A stretch of 64,000 nucleotides of DNA from Limnoperna fortunei (GCA_944474755.1 OX104111.1:102725178-102789177), one strand, 5' to 3'. Numbered from the stretch's first letter, positions 22,120-31,014 are shown. A program made the numbers and translations. Notes: a model not told the origin generated them from the letters alone.

Positions 22120-23250
22120 ACAGTCCTTCACAAGATTATTAATGACATCTGTTTACAGTATCAATATCTAAAACAGACAATTTGTCTAACAAAGTACTGA
22201 TATCAACATCAGATAATGCATTTAAGAATACATCTTTACTTTCTCCTTTCCATTTCGCCTTTTTAGTAACTTCTATATCATTTACAATATTTTTAACCTC
22301 TATATTTTGTTTACATAATAATTCGAGACTTAAGGCGTTGTGTACATCACTTATCATACCATCAAATTCACATATTTCAAAATTAATAACATTTGTGAAA
22401 AGTGAAGGCGATAAATACAATAATCAACAGTTGATGATTCTTTACAAGTAAAAGAACCTATTTGTTTGTCAGACCCTAGCCGACCATTGGCTATTAGCAA
22501 GTTTAAATCTTTACACAATTGTAATTAACGATTTCCATAATTATTAACAAACTTGTCCTTATTATAACGTTTACAATCAATACCCAAAATATCAAGGTTC
22601 ACAAGATCAAATTCATGTTTTGTTACATCATCTAATTGTACAGCATTACAGATAAAGTCACTAATGTTCGTAAAATCATCTTTTACACCCGTACGGGCGT
22701 TAAAGTCTCCAAGGAGACATACTTTGTAATCAGCGTCTGAGGTAAGTTTCAGGATATCATCCTGTATAACATCGAAAACGTTAATGTCACTACAGTCACT
22801 GGATTCAAGAGGCACATATAAAGAACCAAAAAGAACAGGCTCATATAGACAATTTTTAAGTATAAACCATAATACACAATCATTTGAACTTTTACATATT
22901 TCAATATTATTATATAATGCTTCTTTAACAACAACAATAATACCACCAGATTTAACTTTGCACATTTTCTATTTAAAGGTGGCAAATTTACAAAATTAGC
23001 AATTTTAACTTCATCAAAACTCATCAAGCTTCGATTTACTAAAACACAAGATATCATAACACTGACATTTTTCTTCTAAATCAAAAGCTTTTAATTTTGA
23101 AACTAAACCACAGACATTTAAATATAATAATTTCACAGAGGCCTTTTCCTCCTCATCCTGAAGAATTTCCAAATAAACAGAATTATTATTCAAAACTTTC
23201 ACATGTTGTTTCTCATCGACATGTGGACCTAACTGCCATCCTGGTAAATC

Positions 23251-23989
23251 CTAGAACTCGAGAAGACCGAGTGCAGCATAATCATGTTCAGTAACGCCCA
23301 AATTAAACAAGTCATCTGGATTTTCGATTGAGAATTTCTTTCCGCTCTTAAATGTTCCAATGATCTTACCATCACGTGATGATGTCGATTTGACGTTGTC
23401 CAATTTTTTGACATACTGTAGTAGTTTGAAACGTGTCGTGGTTAAGTCCTTGTTTATATACACCTTTCAATAAAGCGGCTTGTCCTTCAAGTTTTTTCTT
23501 GTTTGCAAATATTTTAAACTTAACATTTACGCGTATTAGTAAGGGTCTTGGTTTTTTCACTTGGTTCCCAATCCTGTAGTAAGCGGCAATATCCTCCTTT
23601 TTGACATCGACTTGCATTTCCGTGAACATTTGGCTAAGAATTTCAAAGTCATCTTTACCTTCCAGTTCCTCTAGACCCGCGATACGGATGTTTTCTCTGC
23701 GTGCAGTTTGATAACATCTGTCTATTTCGTAAGTGTTAGTTCTAACCATCGAACAAAGTTTCTCCAATTTCCTATCTTGACCTTGGACATGTTTCACAAC
23801 AACGTTTGTTGAGATGGTATTAACGACAGGGAGAAGCAGATTACACACTTTAATTGCAGTCAAGTCCGATTCACGGAGCCCACTTATGTTCTGTGAGGAA
23901 GTTTTAAGTTGATCTACGAGTTCAGAAACAATGTTTTCTTCGCCGTCCATCTCCGAACATGCGTCGGAAAAAACATTGCACAAGTCCAT
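23251..23989 (-). pseudogene. LINE-B ORF1, L1-like RNA-binding protein
   Basis: The ATG at 23989 opens a frame holding ARRENIRIAGLEE, then KKEDIAAYYRIG and KPRPLLIRVNVK, the pattern of L1-type ORF1 RRM and C-terminal domains that coat the element RNA. At about 23460, within TATATA, the frame shifts; the rest (GVYINKDLTTTRFKLL, then IENPDDLFNLG) continues in the frame ending at TAG 23251-23253. Total length is about 245 residues. An amino-terminal coiled coil is only weakly suggested. The shift looks like loss or gain of an AT step. Confidence 0.8.
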
Positions 23990-24199
23990 GAAAGTTTTTG
24001 TTTTGTTTCTTCCTTTCGGTATCTTGTAAATTCAAATTCAATTACAGTAAGTTTCGTATTTGTTAAGATCGTCACAGTAGAGTTACACATTTGTTAAGAC
24101 AGTTCGAAGTTATTCGATTTGGGATATCTTGTGTACAAAGCCGGTTCAACTTCGCCATGTTTTCCCGCTTTTGTACACGCGACAAAGTTCAACTGCAAA

Positions 24200-24300
24200 T
24201 AATGACGTCAGCTCCTGGCACCCTTGTCCTTCTAGCAATGATCCTGTTCTTGTTTACGGCATGTTGTCGAATACCATATTTGTTTGTGACGTCAGGCAAT
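24200..24300 (-). promoter_or_regulatory. Two CRE-type palindromes in LINE-B 5' UTR
   Basis: TGACGTCA, the consensus CREB/ATF site, occurs exactly at 24203-24210 and 24287-24294, 84 bp apart and upstream of ORF1. Full-length LINEs carry internal promoters in this region, so these are reasonable candidate elements. No start site can be read from sequence alone. Confidence 0.5.
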
Positions 24301-24339
24301 CTCGAGAACGCGCCGAAAGTTTCAAGTCAAAATTCGGCT

Positions 24340-24353
24340 AAAAGTGCACTTTT
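24340..24353. repeat. 14-bp perfect palindrome
   Basis: AAAAGTGCACTTTT is self-complementary over 14 bases and lies just beyond the CRE pair, close to the presumed 5' end of LINE-B. On the plus strand ATTGG and TATAAAAAT follow within 25 bp. Confidence 0.7.
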
Positions 24354-24420
24354 TTATGTTTTTCATTGGTATAAAAATAAATCTTGCTTGGCAGAGCCTC
24401 ACATTTCTACCTGTTTCTAA

Positions 24421-25139
24421 GGCCCGCACTAATAAACTTTATATTTTATGACAATGTACGAATATTGTATATGCATCCATTAGATTTTATTTTCCACCAT
24501 GTTTGTTTGTGATTTTTCTAAGTAAACGTTTGTATTACGTATCACTACGTTCATTATGATTTCAACTACGTTCTATTACATATTTCCACATTTTACTACG
24601 TGTTCAAAACATAGACTTAGAAACGTGACAGTGTGACTGCTAATCATGTCGACAAAAAAAAATCTATTATTATTATTATTAAAATTTCGAAAACTAAATC
24701 TATTTTCATAGCTTTACGAGTAATATTCCATACCGTTGTTAGATGTTGTATAACGTAAGTTACTACAGATTATATTGATTAATTCTATTTCTGAAACGTC
24801 GTTTCAAGGTTAAACAATTTTTAAAACGCTGACCTTTATACGAAAATAACACAGCAAAATCTAGATTTTTTGTGTTAGCCTTTATATATACAAAAATATT
24901 TTGAGAAAAAGAATTTGTTTAATGATATAAATAGAAATAATTGGATTTCTTTTTTTTATAGAGGGCTGCAAGCAGACAGTCTGGACTGATGTAACTTACT
25001 TTCACAAAATGACATTTTTGCAGACATTTTGAAAAAATTATTTTACTTTACATAATTATTTATGAAAGTTTTATTTCATAACGGTCCACAGGTTGTGGTT
25101 GTAGAGTGATTGATATTTGGTTAACGTTCAACAACACAA
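24421..25139. other. AT-rich DNA with TACGTT motifs, no gene seen
   Basis: The first part (24515-24605) repeats ACTACGTT/TTACGTA motifs like those left of LINE-B. A short ATT run lies at about 24663-24681. No coding sequence is recognised. Confidence 0.5.
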
Positions 25140-25500
25140 CTTCAACTTTACTCTGGACGAGAACAAGTTAACAAGCAATAAATAAACGAGATGGGCCAGA
25201 CAATTTTGAAGCCACTAAAAAGTATTGGGTTTCGTGAAAGGGCGCTGAAATAAGCCTTTTGTAGTGGCGACGAGACTACTACATATTGAAATCTAAAGCC
25301 GCAGTATTTATCACGCATGAATCGTGACAATTTCCAAACAGGTTACCCACTGTGGTCCACAATCAGACTTTCCGGATATAACACCCCCCCCCCCCCCCCA
25401 AAAAAAAGGAAAATAAATAAATAAATAAACTAATACAACGACGAAAGAGCCTGTTCTTTGTTCCACCTGGGTACGCGCTGTGGGTGGAGTACTTAGCAAA
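25140..25500 (-). repeat. Dispersed family R copy, inverted, with C17 tract
   Basis: On the minus strand this matches the 11.87-kb copy in order: CCACAGCGCGTACCCAGGTGG, then the G tract (17 C at about 25383-25399 on the plus strand), GGAAAGTCTG, CAGTGGGTAACCTGTTTGG, CACTACAAAAGGCTTATTT, TTTATTGCTTGTTAACTTGTT. An AAAT microsatellite adjoins the tract. The 3' signature is decayed. Confidence 0.7.
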
Positions 25501-26646
25501 ACAGTTTAACAAATCACAGCAGACAAGATAAATTTATGTTGATTTTTGACAGAACCTCTTTTGATCAGTTATATAATATGATGAGATGAGGTGTTTGTGA
25601 TAGCTGTGTCAATGAACTTTTTTCATGTGTAGAAAAATTGTGTTTTTTGTCCAATTCAATAAATGTTCGTAATGTTTTCCTCAAGATTTATCGATCCATC
25701 TACTTTATAATACCCAACAGATTTGATCGAATATACTTTAAATAGTGTATAAGAAACAAACGTAAGATGTTTTCGATAACTAATATGGTGACCTAGTACA
25801 CACGAATTGGAGGCTTTATACAGTGAAATACATCATTTATTCGAAGCTGTGTGAAAGATATACATTGAGTTTTATTTAGCAAGCCTTTATATAAAATGGT
25901 AGTATATTATACACTTCAGAACATTTACCATTTGAGTAAGAGACCCTTGTATTTCAAATAGTAGTGATTTTGAAAAACATGGAAAGGAGACTTAAATAAC
26001 TAAAAAAAAATGATAAGTATTAACAAATATAGACAGTTTACAAGGTAATTATAAGTTGCACAAAAATACCATTAAGAGTCTCTAAAATAGAAAAAAAGTT
26101 AATGGCCATTCGGAAGGTGATAACTTCTCTCATTATTTTTTTTAAGTAAAAGTACCGTCTTCTTATCTGTAAATGGTAAATCTTAATGTCACGTGATGAC
26201 GTTAAGCAAAACATTGCACATGGCTACCGGGAAGTGCAGACAACTAATCAAATTAGTTTAAAGGGATTAATAATGAGAACTGATGAAATTATTTTTTTCC
26301 AAGCTGAAACAGGGGTAAGAACAATGGTAGATAATGACATTGGCTAAACGGAAATTGTTTTTACGTAGTTCTAAAAGACATGATTATTTATAAAGTTGTA
26401 CACATACGTCAATCGTGACATGTTTTGGGTTTTGGTTCACCTGAAGATTGCCGGAAGGCATGAAAGTACTTGTGATTAAATTGTGATTACTCGATCATGT
26501 TGGACTGACTGACTTTATGAAATATATACTTCTGTAAACAAATCAATTATATATCTATATTATAAATTCTTGAATATCAAGAAGTTAAAGATAAGATGGT
26601 TTATACAACTGTACAGTACTCCCTTATGTAATGACTAATAGATGTG
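25501..26646. other. AT-rich DNA, no gene seen
   Basis: About 1.1 kb with no recognisable gene, repeat family or RNA. It lies left of the decayed inverted-repeat element. Confidence 0.5.
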
Positions 26647-26876
26647 ATACGAGAAAGTTCAAGATCAATAAAAACAGATCCGATCACGTCACCACCGGAT
26701 GCTGATGAAGCAATAACCAAACTTTATCGTTTATTATAGATTGATATTGACACTGAAGAAGGCCATCAGTTGGTCGAAAATTTTGTCATATTTATTTTAT
26801 TAATATAATTATTTTATATAAGAAACATCTTTATATTTGTATCGTTGCATAGTTCTTTAGACTTATAAATTTATAT
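26647..26876 (+). mobile_element. Left arm of decayed Penelope-like terminal repeat
   Basis: The segment GAGAAAGTTCAAGATCAATA, the hammerhead-like core at 26748-26788, and AAGAAAC with TTGTATCGTTGCATA and TAGACTTATAAAT recur inverted at 27440-27615. The arrangement matches the inverted terminal repeats of the better-preserved element at 27.76-30.60 kb, although the sequences differ, so a second Penelope-like family is inferred. Confidence 0.6.
26748..26788 (+). ncRNA. Hammerhead ribozyme-like motif, 41 nt
   Basis: Stem I strands TGACA (26748-26752) and TGTCA (26784-26788) are exact complements. Between them lie CTGAAGA (26753-26759, matching the core CUGANGA), an unpaired A, stem II GGCC/GGTC around a 7-base loop (26761-26775), GAAA (26776-26779) and only four bases, ATTT, in place of stem III. 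Compact hammerheads lacking a real stem III are known from Penelope-like elements and are reported to cleave as dimers. All core bases are present, but activity is untested. Confidence 0.65.
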
Positions 26877-27000
26877 CACTGTTAGAATAATATTTTTATA
26901 CTGTCAAATTTTTTGTGCTTAGCCTCAGCGGGATTGGAACTCGCACCGTTGTGACACCGTGGCATCCATTCGCCTGCACCATGTCCAGCGATTTAGAACC
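26877..27000 (-). repeat. tRNA-like SINE block, copy 1
   Basis: On the minus strand, GGTGCGAGTTCCAATCCCGC resembles a pol III B box and T arm (GGTTCRANNCC-like), preceded by CAACGG and a CGAATGGATGCCACGGTGTC stretch. It matches copy 2 at 27323-27430 in the same orientation. No complete tRNA cloverleaf can be drawn, so it is a SINE relic and not a tRNA gene. Confidence 0.6.
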
Positions 27001-27322
27001 CTAAGTTAAATCTGCTATATAAAAATATAGCTTCATTTATAGAGATGAATCGTAAACATAGACATAGTACTTGTGTACTAGCGTGTGGCGATGGAATTTT
27101 CGTAACCCGAATACGTATAATCTGACAGTTATCTAATTCAGCATTTTTGTATATATAAACAAGGATGACACGTACTTGTCATACAGTCACAGTAAGTAGA
27201 TTATATACAAACGTCTACGTATTGTGACAACCATATAATATATCTATCCAGCGGATTTCTGAAGCTTCAGAAATGCAGGGTTAACACTAAATATTTATAT
27301 ATACGTCTACAAATTAAAGCCA
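27001..27322. other. AT-rich spacer, no gene seen
   Basis: The only structure is a small inverted repeat GCTATAT/ATATAGC at 27012-27029. The segment separates the two tRNA-like blocks. Confidence 0.5.
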
Positions 27323-27430
27323 ACACTGTTAGAATTAGATTTTTATTACTGTCAATTTGTGGGATTCGAATGAGCACCGTTGTGACACTGTGGCACCCAT
27401 TCGCCTGCATTATGTCCAGTGGTCTAGACT
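27323..27430 (-). repeat. tRNA-like SINE block, copy 2
   Basis: This is a direct-orientation partner of copy 1. On the minus strand GGTGCTCATTCGAATCCCAC retains a good B-box-like TTCGAATCC. Flanking ACTGTTAGAAT and TTTTTAT...ACTGTCAA match copy 1, so the homologous block begins at about 27323. Confidence 0.6.
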
Positions 27431-27439
27431 ACTCGGCAA

Positions 27440-27615
27440 AATCCGGGTATATATATATTTACAAGTCTAGAAGATTATGCAACGATACAAATGACGGTGT
27501 TTCTTGTCAAAAATTTAGACAAAGACTGACTAACAATTGGCCTTAGTCATTGAATGTCAATATAAATAAATGACGTAAACAAGTCGTAACATATTGATCT
27601 TAAACTTTCTCATTT
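27440..27615 (-). mobile_element. Right arm of decayed Penelope-like terminal repeat
   Basis: This is the inverted partner of 26647-26876: on the minus strand GAGAAAGTTTAAGATCAATA, ATTGACATTCAATGAC, AAGAAACACC, TTGTATCGTTGCATAA and TAGACTTGTAAAT appear in the same order. The hammerhead core here is disrupted by substitutions and extra bases. No coding sequence lies between the arms. Confidence 0.6.
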
Positions 27616-27619
27616 CCAA

Positions 27620-27620
<1 letters not shown>

Positions 27621-27677
<57 letters not shown>
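27621..27677. repeat. (TA)n microsatellite left of the Penelope-like element
   Basis: A near-perfect TA run of about 57 bp. A second one directly abuts the right inverted repeat, so the element lies in or next to TA-repeat DNA. Confidence 0.98.
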
Positions 27678-27679
<2 letters not shown>

Positions 27680-27762
27680 TAATCTATAAATAGCAACAAC
27701 AATCTCGTTTAATAAGTGCTGGATCAGTCAGATGCAGACTGATACAATTACAAATAAAAATA

Positions 27763-28008
27763 ATATAGTTGTCTAATAAAAATAATTATAACAACACTAC
27801 TATGTACAAATAATATATATGGAACGCAATATTTCGCTCTACCAAAGAGCTTCATCAGGCGTTGACTGAATCAAAAATTTAAACAATAGAAAATGTTTTT
27901 GTTGTTCACTTTATACAAAAAATCTATGCTGATGCTGAGATATAAAATATTTTTGTTGTTCATATTACTGTTGGGTCATAAACATTTTAGTATTCTACCT
28001 GTGGATTA
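27763..28008 (-). repeat. Left inverted terminal repeat
   Basis: This is a 246-bp repeat, exact complement of 30357-30602 except at 27835. It contains the hammerhead-like motif on the minus strand. The near-identity points to recent insertion or to both arms being copied from one template. Confidence 0.93.
27823..27863 (-). ncRNA. Hammerhead ribozyme-like motif with intact core, 41 nt
   Basis: On the minus strand, stem I is AACGC (27863-27859) and GCGTT (27827-27823). The core CTGATGA is at 27858-27852, followed by one unpaired A. Stem II is GCTCT/AGAGC with a 5-base loop (27850-27836), then GAAA (27835-27832) and TATT (27831-27828) where stem III would be. The layout and 41-nt length equal those of the motif at 26748-26788. 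By analogy with reported stem-III-less hammerheads of Penelope-like elements, cleavage would be expected after TATT in a dimer. The bulged A is a deviation from the textbook form. Confidence 0.7.
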
Positions 28009-28012
28009 GAAA

Positions 28013-30378
28013 TTACGACAACTTACAAAGAAAAAGGTTCAAACAACACATCATTTAACAAATTTGATGATCTACAAGGAAAACAAAATTATACCAAAAG
28101 GTTTAGAAATAAAATTAGATCCACAAACACCTGGAGTCAAATCTGGTAGATTTATTAAACGTTGGAATGATATCCTTTTTAATTGTTCATTTCGGCTTCT
28201 AGATTTACTACTATCCCATACCACTCATCATCACACCCAAATTATTAATGAATTAAATAATACATCTCAAAATACAAAACAATGTGACATTGACACCATT
28301 TACAGACGTCTACAAGAAATAGAGGCTATAGAGGAAAATAAACAGAAACAAATTCAGTCAAAAAAATTCAAAAGAGACGGCTTACCAGAAGCAATTTGGA
28401 GAGTAAATTACCAAACACCGAGAATAACAAAACGATCAAAAAAAAAAGAAGACGTAGATTTATTCGAAAGCGAAACGAAAAAGACAACATAGTCGTCAAT
28501 TTATCATCTTATCCTCTTACTACACACGAGGAACAAGTTCTCAGCAAGGGTCTCAACTTCTGTCCTGTCCCTTCAAACATAAACCAGCTTCAACTTGAGA
28601 CAGACCTAAACAACTTTGCCCGGAGACTACGAATAAAGGATTTTTTTCATCGTCGAGAAAAGAAACAACTTCAGGAAGCCGAAATTACCAATTACGAATA
28701 TGACTACAACTTTGACACGCCCATACAAAAATTTAAGAAAAAAAGCAACTGGAATCCACCTAAAAGCAAAAATGACAATCTGGAGGCTTTTATCAACATA
28801 GTTAAAACGGATGTGCAATCGTGCGTAACTAACAAACGGAAACGCAACATCTCTAAAAATGAAAGTGTGGCTATGAAGAATCTAAGTATAGACCAGAAAT
28901 AACCATAAAACCAGCCGACAAGGGGAGTGCTGTGGTTGTCATGAACACGGAGGATTACATTAAAGAGGGTGTCAAACAACTGTCAAATACCTCATTTTAC
29001 AAAAAACTTCCATCTGACCTTATCCAAAATGAATAAAGAAGGTCACATCGATAATGACACATTTGAATATTTAATGCCTGAAAACTGCTCTGCGGGTAGA
29101 TTCTATCTTCTACCCAAACTACACAAAGAAGGCGTTCCTGGAAGACCAATTGTATCTGCTAATGGACACCCCACGGAAAAGATTTCGGAATTTGTCGATC
29201 ACCATCTAAGACCATTTGTAAAAGCCCTTCCGTCCCATATCCAAGATACAACAGATTATCTGAAAAAAATGCTGTCCCTAAATCCTCTACCTCAAAACAC
29301 ATTGCTTGCTACTATGGACGTGTCATCTTTGTATACAAACATACCACAAAATGAAGGAATTGCTTGCTGTGAAGCCGTATGGAACACCAGACAAGAAAAA
29401 TATCCCCCAACAGAATGTCTTGTTAAATTGCTCACTCTCGTCCTTGAGAACAACAATTTTGTTTTTAATGACGAACACTACATCCAAGTGAGTGGTACTA
29501 GCATGGGAACCAAAATGGCACCCTCTTATGCCAATATATTTATGGGAAATCTTGAAAAACAGCTTCTGTCTGGTGCACCATATAAACCATTGTCATGGTT
29601 CCGTTTCATTGATGACATTGACATTAAATGGAATGAAAGTCAAGAACATTTAATAGATTTTTTTAACTATTGCAACAATTTTCATCCCACCATCAAATTT
29701 ACTTTCGAATTCTCAGGTCACAAAATATCCTTTCTCGACACTACTACCTCCATCCAAAACGGAATGATGACAACAGATCTTCACACGAAAGCAACAGACA
29801 AGCATCAATTTTTATCCCTTATCGAAAATGATCCGATTTTAAAAAAGCTTTTCCCTGAACCACCTATAATGGCATACCGTCGACCAAACAGTTTAAAAGA
29901 TATTATTGTAAATGCTAGAGTCAAAATGAACTCTCCTTCAAAACCTGGTGGATACAATCCATGCAATCGCAGTAATTGCAAATGCTGTAAAGCAGCAAAC
30001 GTCGCTAGCACCTTTCGAAGCACAACAACCAACGAAAGCTTTACAATATACTCCAATTGTTCCTGTAAATCCAGCAATTGTATTTACATACTGACCTGTG
30101 GGATTTGTAACATCCAGTATGTTGGAGAAACAGAGACAGCTTTCAATATGCGACTTAACTACCATCGCTCCTTTTTCACGAAAAACAGAAATTGTCCACT
30201 AACTCGCCACCTTAAAACTACAGGCCACTCTTTTGATACTGTAAAATTCCAAATTATTGATCAAAACCCAAAGTGGAATACATCAACCAGAAGACTTCGA
30301 GAAACATTTTGGATACATCAATTAAAAACGCTAGAACCTGATGGATTGAACGAACGTAATCCACAGGTAGAATACTAA
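28013..30378 (+). pseudogene. Penelope-like reverse transcriptase with GIY-YIG endonuclease
   Basis: The family order is complete across three frames. N-terminal domain: THHLTNLMIYKENKIIPKGL (28043-28102; the first ATG is 28067). KKKRRRRFIRKRN and LSKGLNFCP follow after a shift in an A run at about 28437-28447. Then IKPADKGSAVVVMN (about 28907-28948) lies in another frame, with a return to the second frame near 29025. The 469-residue last part holds PKLHK (residue 49), GRPIVS (57), MDVSSLYTNIP (115, motif A), RFIDDI (about 212, motif C), the Cys-rich CNRSNCKCC (about 330), and GIY-YIG motifs IYILT (371) and YVGET (383) with downstream R and H. The polymerase and endonuclease residues look intact; only frame continuity is broken. 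Confidence 0.88.
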
Positions 30379-30594
30379 AATGTTTATGACCCAACAGTAA
30401 TATGAACAACAAAAATATTTTATATCTCAGCATCAGCATAGATTTTTTGTATAAAGTGAACAACAAAAACATTTTCTATTGTTTAAATTTTTGATTCAGT
30501 CAACGCCTGATGAAGCTCTTTGGTAGAGCAAAATATTGCGTTCCATATATATTATTTGTACATAGTAGTGTTGTTATAATTATTTTTATTAGAC

Positions 30595-30602
<8 letters not shown>
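30357..30602 (+). repeat. Right inverted terminal repeat
   Basis: Partner of 27763-28008. It includes the last seven codons and stop (30376-30378) of the RT-endonuclease frame, so the element's coding end is duplicated, inverted, at its left end. Confidence 0.93.
30502..30542 (+). ncRNA. Hammerhead-like motif, core G replaced
   Basis: This is identical to the motif at 27823-27863 except that GAAA reads AAAA (30530-30533). In hammerhead ribozymes this G (G12) acts in general-base catalysis, so this copy is predicted inactive. The change is a C-G to C-A change in a CpG context. Confidence 0.6.

Positions 30603-30676
<74 letters not shown>
30598..30676. repeat. (TA)n microsatellite right of the Penelope-like element
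   Basis: About 78 bp of perfect TA repeat beginning within the last bases of the right terminal repeat. Confidence 0.98.
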
Positions 30677-30678
<2 letters not shown>

Positions 30679-30714
30679 GTTTAAAACTGTTTACAACATC
30701 TATAAATACATTGT

Positions 30715-30766
30715 TAATTGCACAAAGAATTCGCCTGACTGCAGGATTCATCAGTATTTTTACAAC
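30715..30766 (-). ncRNA. Degenerate hammerhead-like relic
   Basis: On the minus strand CTGATGA (30754-30748) is followed by AT, stem II CCTG/CAGG around a short loop, C, and GAAT where GAAA is expected (30732-30729). Outer strands UUGUAAAAA and UUUGUGCAA pair at eight of nine positions. Lying just outside the intact element's TA repeat, it may be a relic of a third Penelope-type end. Confidence 0.4.
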
Positions 30767-30789
30767 AAAACTCACGAGGTTGCCAGGGG

Positions 30790-31014
30790 ATTAAGACCCC
30801 TTTTGTAAATTTTGAAAAAGAGTAGGCTTATTGTAGCCATTACAAAAGGCTAAATTTTCTGCCCATAACCAATACTCCATACTTTTCCAGTCGCAGTAAA
30901 AATTTTGTTCCCCCATCATACTTTCCCCTTAATGTATTGTTTGTGAATAAAGCTTGAAATACTGCTCGCTGGACGTAAAGCAAACATTAAACCAATCAAT
31001 CAATCAATCAATGT
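30790..31014 (+). repeat. Dispersed family R copy, 3' half
   Basis: Matches 12045-12290 closely: AAGACCCC, AAAGAGTAGGCTTATTGTAG, ACAAAAGGCTAAATTTTCTG, ACTTTTCCAGTCGCAG, AAATACTGCTCGCTGG, ACGTAAAGCAAACAT and a clean (AATC)n tail at 30994-31013. It starts at the middle of the family, as a 5'-truncated SINE copy would. Confidence 0.8.

Larger units (their letters stand above)
18960..23250 (-). pseudogene. LINE-B ORF2: endonuclease-reverse transcriptase
   Basis: Segments in several frames give a complete order. Endonuclease: LYLNVCGLVSKLK (about 23130), DILCFSKSKLDEF (23050), SGGIIVVVKEAL (22950) and the catalytic LLGDFNARTG (about 22705). Linker: LKNNKACSSD (20865). Reverse transcriptase: GDPSSPDNYRGITIL (about 20700), FIDYSKAFDSVDR (about 20480), GVRQGENLSPILFSLFLNDL (about 20310) and LLLYADDTVI with the catalytic YADD (about 20140). 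Thumb: NASKTKIVIF (about 20035). C-terminal knuckle: CDICDM...H..F.C (about 19160). Frameshifts lie near 23010, 20335 and elsewhere; a stop follows YGNR (22522) and another follows YFKTW (20056). Catalytic motifs are preserved but continuity is lost. The nested SINE separates coding parts at 21411 and 22120. Confidence 0.88.
18744..24350 (-). mobile_element. Near full-length non-LTR retrotransposon LINE-B, broken
   Basis: Read on the minus strand, the order is 5' UTR (about 24350-23990), ORF1 (23989-23251), ORF2 with APE endonuclease, reverse transcriptase and zinc knuckle (about 23250-18957), 3' UTR, an A-rich stretch, and a (TTCAAG)-type tail complementary to 18744-18760. Several frameshifts, stops and a 696-bp SINE insertion inactivate it. 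The 5' boundary is not precise because no target-site duplication was identified. The L1-like ORF1 with an APE-type ORF2 fits mollusc LINEs; the clade is left open. Confidence 0.85.
27763..30602 (+). mobile_element. Penelope-like element with 246-bp inverted terminal repeats
   Basis: Inverted repeats at 27763-28008 and 30357-30602 match at 245 of 246 positions by eye. They enclose an RT-GIY-YIG reading frame (about 28013-30378) whose last codons lie within the right repeat. Penelope-like elements are known for terminal repeats in either orientation, RT related to telomerase, and GIY-YIG endonuclease. The coding frame has about three frameshifts, so this copy is probably not autonomous despite its near-identical ends. 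Confidence 0.9.

Noticed and set aside
24091..24420. 109-residue plus-strand frame with a hydrophobic stretch
   Set aside because: It is antisense to the LINE-B 5' UTR and has no recognisable family.
26877..27430. Functional tRNA genes
   Set aside because: Only B-box/T-arm-like pieces are present; no acceptor stem or full cloverleaf can be formed.
30500..30794. Tyr-Ile repeat frames over the TA microsatellite
   Set aside because: Reading of (TA)n only.
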